Shown here: in pieces, positions 12,637 to 23,266 of the stretch
How the letters are laid out: every line of letters starts with the position of its first letter
How positions within the stretch are numbered: the stretch's first letter is position 1
Assembly (NCBI GenBank): GCA_903953055.1
Contig: CAJBIA010000008.1
Span: 19,791-83,790 of the forward strand
Reading direction: 5' to 3'
Origin: an uncultured Methylophilaceae bacterium
GTDB taxonomy: Bacteria; Pseudomonadota; Gammaproteobacteria; Burkholderiales; Methylophilaceae
Length of the DNA stretch: 64,000 nucleotides
The notes under the pieces: model-generated
Seen by the model: the letters and a program-made list of their open reading frames with translations, nothing else
Database searches by the model: none
What the model was told of the DNA's origin: nothing
Program-made: the position numbers and the translations under genes

Positions 12637-13497
12637 TTAGGCCGCCACAAATTGGTGAAAGTATTCGGTTAAAGCATCGGAGTCAAAATCGCCTTCAACA
12701 AAGAAAGGCGGCATATCGAACTTCATCAATAAAGCTTCAAGTTCAATACGTCTTTCTTCAAAACTAGCAATGATATTGGCGCGCATTTCTTTGCGTAAAA
12801 ACAGTGTGCGTTTTTGCCCCGTTTCACAATCTGTAACGTTAGTGATACCAAATTCAGGCAAGTTTTTATATTCTGATGAATCCCAAAGCACAATGGGAAC
12901 AATGTAATGCTGCATCAGTAATGAAAGTGCTTCTTCAAGCTCATTAAGGGGCATGTGGAAGTCTGAAATTAAAAAGATTAACGAGCGTTCACGGGGTAAA
13001 TAGCGGTTAACATCTTTTAATCCCATGCTTCCAACTTGCTCAGGTTCAAAACTTTTTAATGCCGCGGTTAATTCTAAAGCTTGATGCGCCCTGAATGATT
13101 GAGTGCATACCCAATCCTCACGGACTACGTCATCAAAACCAATGAAGCCGAATGGGTCGCTATTATGGTATGCCGACATAGCAATCGCGCTAGCAATTTG
13201 ACTCGTTAATGCAACTTTACTTTGTTTGCTACCAAAGTTCATTGAGCCTGATAAATCTGCAAGAGCGAATACAGGGGTAGCGCTTTTTTGATTAAAAATA
13301 CGCACATAGACTTGCTCTAGTGGATCGCGCATGGTTTGCCGAATGTCAATGCGGCGGGGGTCTGGGTATGAAAGCAGTGTCGTGTGACCACGAAACTCCA
13401 TGCCCATCCCACGTTGTGTACTTGCGTGGCTTCCTGAGCGACGCCCACGTGAGCGCCACCCAATATGGTAGCTAAACTCTTTGATCTCAGTATGCAT
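12637..13497 (-). CDS. mxaS: MxaS, DUF58-family protein
   Basis: YPDPRRIDIRQTMRDPLEQVYVRIF and FALADLSGSMNFG; synteny. Confidence 0.87.
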   Translation of the reverse strand: MHTEIKEFSYHIGWRSRGRRSGSHASTQRGMGMEFRGHTTLLSYPDPRRIDIRQTMRDPLEQVYVRIFNQKSATPVFALADLSGSMNFGSKQSKVALTSQIASAIAMSAYHNSDPFGFIGFDDVVREDWVCTQSFRAHQALELTAALKSFEPEQVGSMGLKDVNRYLPRERSLIFLISDFHMPLNELEEALSLLMQHYIVPIVLWDSSEYKNLPEFGITNVTDCETGQKRTLFLRKEMRANIIASFEERRIELEALLMKFDMPPFFVEGDFDSDALTEYFHQFVAA

Positions 13498-13518
13498 ATT
13501 CAGCCTTGCCTAGGATTT

Positions 13519-14535
13519 TTAAGGCGCAGCTATCGCATTCACAATGCCTGTGAGCAATTCGCGCGCAATTTCTGTGCGGCGCATTTCATACACAGGGCTA
13601 AATACTATGCGGTGGGCAACGGTAGAATGAAAGACTGCATGTATGTCTTCAGGCAAAACTGAATCACGGTTGTTGAGCCAAGCATTTACGCGCGCGGCAC
13701 GAAGCATCATACTCATGCCACGAGGGCTTGCGCCTGCCAATACGAGACGATTCATATCAACGCCACTCACCTTCACGCCGTAAGCACTAGGTGTTTTTGT
13801 TGCACGCCATAAATTTAGCGCATATTGACGAAGTGTGGAACTTGCTTCAATTTTGTTTTGAACTAAAGCAGAGAATTCATTTAATTGATCAAACTGCAAA
13901 ATGTCTGCAGGAATGGTATTCACCAGAGCATCTACGTTATGAAATTTAGTATCAAACACTAATGATTCCATGATGGCATTGTCGTCAGGAACTACGATTG
14001 GTATTTCCATCATAAAACGATCACGTGCTGCAGACGGAATTTCGAAAGTCTCTTCTTTTTCAACCTGGTTACGATCGGCAAATACGAGCATGTGAGGGAA
14101 GTGATATTCTTTATTGAAAGCTGATAATGTGCGTTCAGCCATAACGCGAAGTAATAATGAGTGAACTTGTGGGCGTGCACGGTTAATTTCGTTGAAGAAG
14201 AATACTGATAAGTTCTCTCCAGACATTAATAATGGACCTGGACTTACGTGCGGTTTACCGTCTTCGCCAAGGTAAGTGTGATACACCAAATCGTTTGGCA
14301 TTAAATCAATCGTGCCTTCAATACGTTGATAACCCCCACCGATACAGCGCGTAAAAGCTCTTAATAATGTTGTTTTACCTACACCGACGTCACCTTCAAG
14401 CAGAACGTGGCCGCGAGAGAATATCGCTGTTGTAATTAAGCGAATAGGTGTTTGCTGGCCTACCACGACTTTATTGATTTCTGATTCTAAATTTTGCGCG
14501 TGTTGTCGCCAGTCGGTAAGTTGCTTGTCGCTCAT
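13519..14535 (-). CDS. mxaR: MxaR, MoxR-type AAA+ ATPase
   Basis: Walker A EGDVGVGKTTLLRA, Walker B VFFFNEINRARP; start set to MSDKQLTDWRQ (14535). Confidence 0.9.
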   Translation of the reverse strand: MSDKQLTDWRQHAQNLESEINKVVVGQQTPIRLITTAIFSRGHVLLEGDVGVGKTTLLRAFTRCIGGGYQRIEGTIDLMPNDLVYHTYLGEDGKPHVSPGPLLMSGENLSVFFFNEINRARPQVHSLLLRVMAERTLSAFNKEYHFPHMLVFADRNQVEKEETFEIPSAARDRFMMEIPIVVPDDNAIMESLVFDTKFHNVDALVNTIPADILQFDQLNEFSALVQNKIEASSTLRQYALNLWRATKTPSAYGVKVSGVDMNRLVLAGASPRGMSMMLRAARVNAWLNNRDSVLPEDIHAVFHSTVAHRIVFSPVYEMRRTEIARELLTGIVNAIAAP

Positions 14536-14726
14536 GGACTTGTCCCGTAAGAAAGATAATGAAATTAAATAAGTGCAAAAAAACTGTAACAAATATTAGC
14601 TGAGATTTTGTATGGTGTAAACAGATCTGTATACCCCTAAATTTTGCCCGTAAATGACATTAGGGCTTTCACTTAAATGATTTTCCAGCGAAAATAGTAA
14701 AACTTTAAAAAAGGCTAGGTATAAGA

Positions 14727-15242
14727 ATGCAAAAAAAGAATAGCTTTAGCTACGAAGAGCTTTTGTCTTGCGGCCGTGGGGAGATGTTTGGTCCAGGAAA
14801 CGCGCAATTGCCGTTGCCCCCAATGTTGATGGTTGATCGTATAGTTGCTATTAACGAAGATGGCGGTGCTTATGGTCAAGGGCAGATTATTGCAGAGCTC
14901 GATATTAAACCTGATTTATGGTTCTTTGGATGTCATTTTGAAGGCGATCCAGTGATGCCAGGTTGTTTGGGTTTAGATGCGATGTGGCAATTGGTTGGAT
15001 TCTATTTGGGTTGGAAGGGCGGCCTCGGCCGTGGCCGCGCATTAGGTGCCGGTGAGGTTAAATTTAGTGGTCAAGTGTTACCAACAGGGAAAAAAATAAC
15101 CTATTACATCGATTTGAAGCGCGTTATTATGCGTAAATTGGTTATGGGTATTGCAGATGCTCGCATGGAATTAGATGGCCGTGAAATTTATGTTGCCAAT
15201 GACCTGCGTGTTGGCTTATTTACAAGTACAGAACATTTTTAA
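14727..15242 (+). CDS. fabA: 3-hydroxydecanoyl-ACP dehydratase/isomerase
   Basis: [30 protein letters not shown]. Confidence 0.97.
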   Translation: MQKKNSFSYEELLSCGRGEMFGPGNAQLPLPPMLMVDRIVAINEDGGAYGQGQIIAELDIKPDLWFFGCHFEGDPVMPGCLGLDAMWQLVGFYLGWKGGLGRGRALGAGEVKFSGQVLPTGKKITYYIDLKRVIMRKLVMGIADARMELDGREIYVANDLRVGLFTSTEHF

Positions 15243-15275
15243 AATTAACAAAGACTAGTTCGGGAGAGCGCTATT

Positions 15276-16493
15276 ATGCGTCGTGTCGTCGTTACTGGCA
15301 TGGGGATTGTGTCTAGCTTAGGCAATAATAAAGCTGAAGTAAAAGACAGTCTTTATGAAGGCCGCTCAGGCATTACATTTCAACCAGAATATGTTGAGAT
15401 GGGTTTACGGTCTCATGTGGCTGGGTCTATTAAAAATCTCAATGTAGAAGAGTTAATCGATCGTAAGTTGATGCGCTTCATGGCAAAGGGTCACGCTTAT
15501 GCATGGCTTGCTATGCAAGAAGCGATTGCGGATTCAGCTTTGCCTGAAGAGATGGTTTCAAATGTCCGAACGGGCTTAATTGTGGGGGCAGGTGGCGCAT
15601 CTCATGAAAGTATTTTGGAAGGTATTGATACCTTACGTGAAAAAGGTGTGCGTCGTGTTGGGCCTTATATGGTCACGAAAGCAATGGCAAGTGGGGTTTC
15701 CGCTTGTTTGGCTACTGGTGCAAAAATCAAAGGTGTGAATTACGGCATTAGTTCAGCATGTTCAACCAGTGCTCACTGTATTGGTGCAGGGGTAGAGCAA
15801 ATTCAACTAGGTAAACAAGATATCGTATTTGCTGGCGGGGCTGAAGAAGAACATTGGACTTTATCTTTTATGTTTGATGCGATGGGCGCACTCTCAAGTA
15901 AATATAATGAAACGCCAGAAAAAGCTTCACGTACTTATGACGCAGACCGAGATGGTTTCGTTATTTCAGGCGGTGGTGGTATTTTAGTCTTGGAAGAATA
16001 TGAACATGCCAAAGCGCGCGGTGCAAAAATCTATGCTGAAGTGGTAGGTTACGGCGCAACTTCTGATGGTTACGATATGGTTGCTCCAAGTGGAGAAGGT
16101 GCAGAGCGTTGCATGAAATTGGCGATTGAAGGTGTTGATCAAATCGACTACATCAACACGCATGGCACAAGTACTCCAGTTGGCGATACGAAAGAGCTTG
16201 AAGCTATTCGTGCGGTGTTTGGCAATAGCGAGATTGCTATTGCGTCAACCAAATCACTTTCCGGTCACGCGCTTGGTGCTGCTGGCGTGAATGAAGCGAT
16301 TTATACATTGATCATGATGGAAAGTAATTTCATTGCTGCATCTGCAAATATTGAAACATTGGATCCTGCAGCTGAAGGGATGAATATCGTCCGTAAGCGT
16401 ATTGATAATGCCAAAATTAAAACAGCCTTATCAAATAGCTTTGGTTTCGGTGGGACAAACGCTTCATTGACCTTTTCAACTAAAAATCTTTAA
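15276..16493 (+). CDS. fabB: beta-ketoacyl-ACP synthase I
   Basis: [29 protein letters not shown] active-site Cys, [20 protein letters not shown]. Confidence 0.97.
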   Translation: MRRVVVTGMGIVSSLGNNKAEVKDSLYEGRSGITFQPEYVEMGLRSHVAGSIKNLNVEELIDRKLMRFMAKGHAYAWLAMQEAIADSALPEEMVSNVRTGLIVGAGGASHESILEGIDTLREKGVRRVGPYMVTKAMASGVSACLATGAKIKGVNYGISSACSTSAHCIGAGVEQIQLGKQDIVFAGGAEEEHWTLSFMFDAMGALSSKYNETPEKASRTYDADRDGFVISGGGGILVLEEYEHAKARGAKIYAEVVGYGATSDGYDMVAPSGEGAERCMKLAIEGVDQIDYINTHGTSTPVGDTKELEAIRAVFGNSEIAIASTKSLSGHALGAAGVNEAIYTLIMMESNFIAASANIETLDPAAEGMNIVRKRIDNAKIKTALSNSFGFGGTNASLTFSTKNL

Positions 16494-16507
16494 GCTACAT
16501 AATCTCT

Positions 16508-16537
16508 TAAAAAGCCCCCAAAAATGGGGGCTTTTTT
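16508..16537. terminator. intrinsic terminator between convergent fabB and rlmF
   Basis: AAAAAGCCCCC-AAAAAT-GGGGGCTTTTTT. Confidence 0.85.
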
Positions 16538-16541
16538 GCTT

Positions 16542-17420
16542 TTACAAGAAGGACCAAGCAATAAATCGACTTTGTTTTTGGCCTTGTTTCATTTCAACAA
16601 CTTTCATCATGGTTACTTTTGATTGCATGAGCGTTTGTTTGATTTTTACAAGGTTGCTAGCTTTTGAAACTAAAGTGGTAAACCATTTGCATTGATTTTT
16701 GTAATCAACGCTTTCTTTAATCATCTGATTAATAAAATTAACCTCACCCCCTTCACAGAAGAGTTCCGAAGCTTGACCGCCAAAGTTAAGTTTAATGTTT
16801 TGTTTTTTTATTAATGGCTTTCCAGCGCTCTTGGCCAAGTTGTTTAACTTACGCTGAGTTCCTTTTAGTGCATTTTCTAGTGAATTGTGGAATGGGGGGT
16901 TGCACATGCTGAAATCAAAAAAATCATCTTTTTGTATAACCCCTTTAAATATATCGCTTGATTTGGTTTGTAAGCGAAGTTGAATGGCTTCACCTAATTT
17001 GTTTGTGTCTAAAATATGTTGTGCGTTATTCATGGCAGTAAGATCAATATCTACGCCTACAAAATCCCATCCATACTCTCGATTTCCAATTAGTGGGTAG
17101 ATTGCATTGGCACCCACGCCAATATCCAGCCCCCTCATTTTTTTATGAAGATCAACCTCAAGCAGATCTGCCAAATAATGAATATAGTCGGCTCTTCCTG
17201 GAATGGGTGGGCAAAGAAATTGGTCGGGAATGTCCCATTCGACTATGTTGTAATGTAAAGCAAGGAGCGCTTTATTGAGGGCTTTAACAGCCTTTGGGTT
17301 AGAAAAATCAATAGAAATATTGTTGTGAGCATTGACTTTTAAGAACGGCTTTAAGCCCACATTGGCATGCTTGAGTGCATCAAAGTTGTAACCATTATTA
17401 TGTTTATTTCGTGGATGCAT
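16542..17420 (-). CDS. rlmF: 23S rRNA (adenine(1618)-N(6))-methyltransferase
   Basis: MHPRNKHNNGYNF, LDIGVGANAIYPLIG, FSMCNPPFHNS. Confidence 0.93.
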   Translation of the reverse strand: MHPRNKHNNGYNFDALKHANVGLKPFLKVNAHNNISIDFSNPKAVKALNKALLALHYNIVEWDIPDQFLCPPIPGRADYIHYLADLLEVDLHKKMRGLDIGVGANAIYPLIGNREYGWDFVGVDIDLTAMNNAQHILDTNKLGEAIQLRLQTKSSDIFKGVIQKDDFFDFSMCNPPFHNSLENALKGTQRKLNNLAKSAGKPLIKKQNIKLNFGGQASELFCEGGEVNFINQMIKESVDYKNQCKWFTTLVSKASNLVKIKQTLMQSKVTMMKVVEMKQGQKQSRFIAWSFL

Positions 17421-17423
17421 TTT

Positions 17424-17792
17424 TTACAAAATTAATGCGGCAGCAACTTTGCGACCTTCAGCCATTAGGATATTGTAAGTTCTGCAAGCAGCGTCTGTCG
17501 TCATGCATTCAACAGGGATGTTGTTTGCTGTTAACTCACTGATTAGTCTGGGATGAATAAAATGGTGTATTGCGCCTGTACCCAGTAAAACTACTTCAGG
17601 CTGACATGACAACAAACATTCAAAATGCGCTTCATTTAATAGATTAAAACTGCTTACTTGCCAATCTAAAATTAGCTCTTCTGGCATTACAACAAGGCTT
17701 TGCATATACTTTTTATTATTAATTGAAATCCAGTCTTGGCTGTAAGCGGTGATGAGCTGTTTGCCGGGGGCTTGAGTTAAATGTAACTTCAT
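17424..17792 (-). CDS. Mth938-like domain (DUF498/NDUFAF3-like) protein
   Basis: 122 aa, VVLLGTGAIHHFIHPRLI and MTTDAACRTYNILMAEGRKVAAALIL. Confidence 0.85.
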   Translation of the reverse strand: MKLHLTQAPGKQLITAYSQDWISINNKKYMQSLVVMPEELILDWQVSSFNLLNEAHFECLLSCQPEVVLLGTGAIHHFIHPRLISELTANNIPVECMTTDAACRTYNILMAEGRKVAAALIL

Positions 17793-17905
17793 CTTTATTT
17801 CTCATGTCTGATAGGCTGATTAGCCAATCTAAAAGTAGCTTGTTTCATTGCCTGATATAGGCTTGACAGGGTAAGATACCATATTTTTCTGCTTAGGTTT
17901 TTACC

Positions 17906-19135
17906 GTGCAACCATTACTTAAATCTTCGAAGCTTAACAACGTCTGCTACGACATTCGCGGCCCTGTATTGGCGCGTGCCAAAAAGATGGAGGAAGATGG
18001 TCATCGCATCATTAAATTGAACATCGGCAACCCAGCACCATTTGGTTTTGAAGCTCCTGAAGAAATTTTGCAGGACGTTATTCGGAATATGGATCAAGCG
18101 TCCGGATACACGGACTCTAAAGGCCTATTTGCGGCGCGTAAAGCCATTATGCATTACTCCCAGCAGAAAAATATTGCTGGCGTAACGATTGATGACATCA
18201 TTATTGGAAACGGAGTCTCTGAGCTTATCGTGATGGCCATGCAAGGTTTACTGAACAATGGGGATCAAGTTTTAGTTCCTGCCCCAGATTATCCTTTGTG
18301 GACTGCTGCTGTTACCTTAGCAGGTGGAACAGCGCGTCATTATCAATGTGATGAAGTTTCAGGATGGTTGCCTGACCTTAAAGATATTGAATCAAAAATC
18401 AATGCTAATACCCGCGGTATTGTAATTATCAATCCTAATAATCCTACAGGCGCTTTGTATCCCGATGAAATTTTGCATGGCATTATCGAAATTGCAAGGC
18501 ATCATAATTTGGTGATTTTTGCAGATGAGATTTACGATAAAGTTTTGTATGACGGTAACACGCATACTTCAATCGCATCCCTCGCGGATGATGTGCTTTT
18601 TATTACTTTTAATGGGCTGTCAAAAAACTATCGTACTTGCGGTTACCGGGCTGGTTGGTTGATTGTTTCTGGTGAGAAAAAACATGCTAAGGATTATATT
18701 GAGGGCCTTAATATGTTGGCTTCGATGCGCCTTTGTGCCAACGTACCGGGTCAGCTAGGCATCCAAACCGCATTGGGCGGCTATCAAAGTATTGAGGACT
18801 TAGTTGCGCCAGATGGCCGCTTGTGTAAACAGCGTGATTTAGCTTATGAAATGCTCACTTCCATTCCTGGCGTTACTTGTTATAAGCCAGCTGCGGCAAT
18901 GTATTTATTCCCTAAGCTTGACCCTAAGATGTATCCAATTGATGATGACCAACAGTTTATTCTTGATTTACTTTTGGAAGAAAAAGTTTTGTTGGTACAG
19001 GGGTCTGGTTTTAATTGGAAGACGCCTGACCATTTTCGCTTAGTATTTTTGCCTAATGTGGATGATTTAAAAGAAGCGATTACAAGAATCGCGCGCTTTT
19101 TAGATCAGTATAGAAAACGTCATAGCACAATATAA
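17906..19135 (+). CDS. alaA: pyridoxal-phosphate aminotransferase, AlaA-like
   Basis: CYDIRGPVLARAKKMEEDGHRIIKLNIGNPAPFGFEAPEEI; NPNNPTGALY; TFNGLSKNYRTCGYRAGW. Confidence 0.88.
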   Translation: MQPLLKSSKLNNVCYDIRGPVLARAKKMEEDGHRIIKLNIGNPAPFGFEAPEEILQDVIRNMDQASGYTDSKGLFAARKAIMHYSQQKNIAGVTIDDIIIGNGVSELIVMAMQGLLNNGDQVLVPAPDYPLWTAAVTLAGGTARHYQCDEVSGWLPDLKDIESKINANTRGIVIINPNNPTGALYPDEILHGIIEIARHHNLVIFADEIYDKVLYDGNTHTSIASLADDVLFITFNGLSKNYRTCGYRAGWLIVSGEKKHAKDYIEGLNMLASMRLCANVPGQLGIQTALGGYQSIEDLVAPDGRLCKQRDLAYEMLTSIPGVTCYKPAAAMYLFPKLDPKMYPIDDDQQFILDLLLEEKVLLVQGSGFNWKTPDHFRLVFLPNVDDLKEAITRIARFLDQYRKRHSTI

Positions 19136-19162
19136 AAATCGTTAACGAAAGTATTTGAAAGT

Positions 19163-20479
19163 ATGAATTCATTAAAAGTTGGTTTGCTTGGCATTGGTAC
19201 GGTTGGGGGTGGTACCTATACCGTTTTGAAACGCAATCATGAAGAAATTTCACTCCGTGCAGGACGTAAAATCGAAATTGTTAAAATAGCAGAACGTAAT
19301 GTTCAGCGCGCAAAAGAGCTGACTGATGGTCAAATTGAAGTCACAAATGATTTATTTTCTGTAGTGACGGACCCGAATATTGACGTTGTTGTTGAATTAA
19401 TTGGCGGCTATACACTGGCGAAAGATGTAGTACTTAAAGCTATTGAACAGGGTAAACATGTCGTTACCGCCAACAAAGCGCTTATCGCGTTACATGGTAA
19501 TGAAATTTTTGAAGCAGCCAAATCTAAGGGCGTGATTGTGGCTTATGAAGCTGCTGTAGCTGGTGGAATCCCAATCATTAAGGCACTACGCGAAGGTTTG
19601 GTGGCTAATAAAATTGAATGGATTGCCGGGATCATCAACGGAACAACAAACTTTATTTTGACTGAGATGCGTGAAAAAGGCTTGGCATTCGCTGATGTGC
19701 TCGGTGAGGCTCAACGCTTAGGTTATGCTGAAGCTGATCCAACATTTGACGTAGAAGGTATTGACGCTGCTCATAAGCTCATGATTATGTCAGCAATTGG
19801 GTTTGGTATTCCAATGCAATTTGATAAGGTTTATACCGAAGGCATTACTAAGCTTGAAAGCAAAGATATTCGTTATGCTGAGGAACTTGGTTACCGTGTA
19901 AAGTTGCTAGGTATTACTAAACGCAGTCTTAATGGGATTGAACTTCGTGTTCACCCAACCTTGATTCCAGAAAAGCGTTTAATTGCGAACGTCAATGGCG
20001 CAATGAATGCTGTGGTTGTGAAAGGTGATGCTGTCGGTCCAACCCTATATTATGGTGCTGGTGCTGGTGCAGAGCCAACAGGAAGTGCAGTGATTGCAGA
20101 TTTAGTGGATGTCGCCCGTATGCAAAATGCAAGTGTTGAACAACGTGTACCTTATTTGGCTTATCACGATAGTACCTCAACAGCTACTACGCCCATCTTG
20201 CCAATCGACGAAATTAGTAGTGCTTATTATTTACGTATGCGCGCTTTAGATAAACCAGGGGTCCTGGCTGAAGTGACTAAGATTCTAGGCGATAGACAAA
20301 TTTCTATTGATGCGATGATGCAAAAAGAACCGCAGGATGGCGAAACTGAAGCGGATATTGTGATCTTGACCCATATTACGGTTGAAAAGAATATGAACTC
20401 AGCAATTCAAGCGATTGAAGCGTTGCAGGCTATCGATGGTAAGTTAGTCAGACTGCGTATGGAAGAATTGAATAAATGA
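19163..20479 (+). CDS. hom: homoserine dehydrogenase
   Basis: GLLGIGTVGGGT, AGIINGTTNFILTEM, C-terminal ACT domain. Confidence 0.97.
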   Translation: MNSLKVGLLGIGTVGGGTYTVLKRNHEEISLRAGRKIEIVKIAERNVQRAKELTDGQIEVTNDLFSVVTDPNIDVVVELIGGYTLAKDVVLKAIEQGKHVVTANKALIALHGNEIFEAAKSKGVIVAYEAAVAGGIPIIKALREGLVANKIEWIAGIINGTTNFILTEMREKGLAFADVLGEAQRLGYAEADPTFDVEGIDAAHKLMIMSAIGFGIPMQFDKVYTEGITKLESKDIRYAEELGYRVKLLGITKRSLNGIELRVHPTLIPEKRLIANVNGAMNAVVVKGDAVGPTLYYGAGAGAEPTGSAVIADLVDVARMQNASVEQRVPYLAYHDSTSTATTPILPIDEISSAYYLRMRALDKPGVLAEVTKILGDRQISIDAMMQKEPQDGETEADIVILTHITVEKNMNSAIQAIEALQAIDGKLVRLRMEELNK

Positions 20480-21912
20480 AATACATCAGTACCCGCGGGC
20501 AATCGCCGGCCTTAAGTTTTAGTGAAATCTTACTTGGGGGTTTAGCCCCTGATGGCGGATTGTATTTGCCAGAAAGCTACCCGCATTTTTCTGATGCAGA
20601 TTTAAGTGCTATGCGTGGGATGACTTATCGTGACTTAGCATTCACAATTCTCAGTCGTTTAATTGATGAGCAAGATATTCCCGCCAAGGACTTACGCGCA
20701 ATCGTTGATCAAACTTATCGTGCTGATGTTTATTGCTTTACTCGCAAAGGCCAAAATGCAGATGACATTACGCCAACACTTAAGCTAGAAAATAATCTGC
20801 ATTTATTGTCTTTGTCTAATGGCCCTACCTTAGCTTTTAAAGATATGGCGATGCAGTTGCTAGGAAATCTATTTGAGTATGTGCTCGCTAAAAAAGGTGA
20901 AACGACTAATATTTTAGGCGCAACTTCGGGTGACACAGGCTCAGCTGCTGAATATGCGATGCGAGGGAAGAAGGGCGTAAGTGTTTTTATGCTATCACCA
21001 TATCAAAAAATGAGTCGCTTCCAAGAAGCGCAGATGTTTAGTCTGCAAGATAAAAATATCTTCAATATTGCAGTGAAGGGCGTTTTTGATGATGCTCAAG
21101 ACATTGTAAAAGCAGTTTCTAATGACCATGCCTTTAAAGCAGCCAATAAAATTGGCGCAGTTAATTCTATTAATTGGGCTCGTGTTGCAGCGCAAATTGT
21201 TTACTACTTCAAAGGGTACTTTGCTGTGACGGAAAATAATCGTCAGAAAGTAAGTTTTGCAGTGCCATCAGGTAATTTTGGTAATGTTTGTGCAGGACAT
21301 ATTGCTCGAATGATGGGCTTGCCCATAGATAAGTTAGTTGTCGCTACCAATGAAAATGATGTGCTCGATGAGTTCTTTAAGACAGGTGTTTATCGCCCAC
21401 GTGGCTCAGCGAACACCTATCATACATCTAGCCCTTCTATGGATATCAGTAAGGCATCCAATTTTGAGCGTTTTGTATTTGATTTAGTAGGTCGTGACGC
21501 ATCAAAAGTGCGCGAACTTTGGTCATCAGTTGATGCTGGCGGAGCTTTTGATATCAAAAAAATGGATTTGTTCGAGAAGATTGCGGATTATGGCTTTGTA
21601 TCCGGAAGTAGTAATCATCTTCATCGTATGAATACTATTCGTGAGTGTGAGGCTAAATATGGCGTCGTGATTGACACGCACACAGCTGATGGCTTGAAAG
21701 TAGCCTTAGAGCTTCGTGATGCGAATACGCCCATGTTGGTATTAGAAACTGCATTGCCAGCCAAATTTGAGGATGCTATTTTTGAAGCTTTAGGACACCT
21801 ACCAGATCGTCCAGGCGTATTAGACGGTATCGAAAATCTTCCACAACGATTTGAAGTTATAAATGCAGATGTTGAGACAGTAAAAGCATATATTCTCGCT
21901 AATACTCATTAG
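20476..21912 (+). CDS. thrC: threonine synthase
   Basis: MKYISTRGQSPALSF, GPTLAFKDMAMQ; 4-nt overlap with hom. Confidence 0.97.
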   Translation: MKYISTRGQSPALSFSEILLGGLAPDGGLYLPESYPHFSDADLSAMRGMTYRDLAFTILSRLIDEQDIPAKDLRAIVDQTYRADVYCFTRKGQNADDITPTLKLENNLHLLSLSNGPTLAFKDMAMQLLGNLFEYVLAKKGETTNILGATSGDTGSAAEYAMRGKKGVSVFMLSPYQKMSRFQEAQMFSLQDKNIFNIAVKGVFDDAQDIVKAVSNDHAFKAANKIGAVNSINWARVAAQIVYYFKGYFAVTENNRQKVSFAVPSGNFGNVCAGHIARMMGLPIDKLVVATNENDVLDEFFKTGVYRPRGSANTYHTSSPSMDISKASNFERFVFDLVGRDASKVRELWSSVDAGGAFDIKKMDLFEKIADYGFVSGSSNHLHRMNTIRECEAKYGVVIDTHTADGLKVALELRDANTPMLVLETALPAKFEDAIFEALGHLPDRPGVLDGIENLPQRFEVINADVETVKAYILANTH

Positions 21913-21927
21913 TAAGATGGAGCAAGC

Positions 21928-22722
21928 ATGAAGCAATATCAAGACCTAGTTCGCCATGTGCTTACAAACGGCAATAAGAAAGAAGACAGGACAGGTACAG
22001 GGACAGTTTCTGTTTTTGGTTATCAAATGCGCTTTGATTTGAATGCAGGCTTCCCGCTTGTGACGACTAAGAAAGTGCATCTAAAATCTATTATTCATGA
22101 GCTGCTTTGGTTTCTAAAAGGCAGTACTAACATTGCTTATCTTAAAGAAAACGGTGTGCGAATTTGGGATGAATGGGCAGACGAAAATGGCAATTTAGGC
22201 CCTGTGTATGGCTACCAATGGCGCAACTGGCCCAATCCAGATGGCACGCATATTGACCAAATTACGCAAGTCGTTAATATGATTAAGAACAATCCGGACT
22301 CACGTCGGTTGATTGTTTCTGCTTGGAATGTGGCAGATGTTGACCAAATGAAATTACCCCCTTGCCATGCTTTTTTCCAGTTTTATGTGGCTGATGGCAA
22401 ATTGAGTTGTCAACTTTATCAGCGAAGCGCAGATATTTTCTTGGGCGTTCCATTCAATATTGCATCTTATGCATTACTCACCATGATGGTTGCGCAAGTG
22501 TGTGGATTAAAACTTGGTGATTTTGTACACACGCTAGGCGATGCACATATTTACAGCAACCATTTCGACCAAGTGAATGAGCAACTCACGCGTGATTTGC
22601 GTGCTTTGCCAACCATGCACATTAATCCGAATGTACAAGATATTTTTGATTTTAAATTTGAAGACTTTACGCTAGAAGGCTACGATCCACATCCCCCAAT
22701 TAAAGGCGTGGTCGCTGTTTAG
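21928..22722 (+). CDS. thyA: thymidylate synthase
   Basis: [33 protein letters not shown]. Confidence 0.98.
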   Translation: MKQYQDLVRHVLTNGNKKEDRTGTGTVSVFGYQMRFDLNAGFPLVTTKKVHLKSIIHELLWFLKGSTNIAYLKENGVRIWDEWADENGNLGPVYGYQWRNWPNPDGTHIDQITQVVNMIKNNPDSRRLIVSAWNVADVDQMKLPPCHAFFQFYVADGKLSCQLYQRSADIFLGVPFNIASYALLTMMVAQVCGLKLGDFVHTLGDAHIYSNHFDQVNEQLTRDLRALPTMHINPNVQDIFDFKFEDFTLEGYDPHPPIKGVVAV

Positions 22723-22723
22723 T

Positions 22724-23209
22724 ATGGCATGTTTGTCTTTAATCGTTGCAATTGCTAAAAATCGTGTTATCGGCGTTAACAATACCTTACCTTGGCATTT
22801 GCCCGAAGATCTTAAACGCTTTCGTGCTTTAACCACAGGTCATCACATTATCATGGGTCGTAAAACCTACGACTCTCTTGGTCGTTTATTGCCTGGTAGA
22901 ACGACTGTCATCGTCACGAGAAATAAAGATTACAAGGTCGAGGGAGCGATTGTTGTGCATAGCCTAAAGGCTGCAATTGATGCTTGTGGCGATGATAATG
23001 AAGCATTCTTGATTGGTGGGGCAGAGCTTTATAAAGACGGCTTAACGCTTGCTAATAAGCTCTATATCACTGAGATTAATGCAGAGTATGAGGGGGATGC
23101 ATTTTTCCCTGAATTTGATGCGTCTAAATGGCAAGCAGGGGCGCGTGAACACCATCAGACTGATGATGGCTTAGGGTTTAGCTATATGACCTATCTGCGA
23201 ACTCAATAG
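22724..23209 (+). CDS. folA: dihydrofolate reductase
   Basis: LIVAIAKNRVIGVNNTLPWHLPEDLKRF. Confidence 0.97.
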   Translation: MACLSLIVAIAKNRVIGVNNTLPWHLPEDLKRFRALTTGHHIIMGRKTYDSLGRLLPGRTTVIVTRNKDYKVEGAIVVHSLKAAIDACGDDNEAFLIGGAELYKDGLTLANKLYITEINAEYEGDAFFPEFDASKWQAGAREHHQTDDGLGFSYMTYLRTQ

Positions 23210-23221
23210 TGTTTAAAAAAT

Positions 23222-23253
23222 AAAAAAGGCGCTTGATTAAGCGCCTTTTTTAT
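23222..23253. terminator. intrinsic terminator between convergent folA and decarboxylase
   Basis: AAAAAAGGCGCTT-GATT-AAGCGCCTTTTTT. Confidence 0.85.
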
Positions 23254-23266
23254 TTGATTCGTTAAA

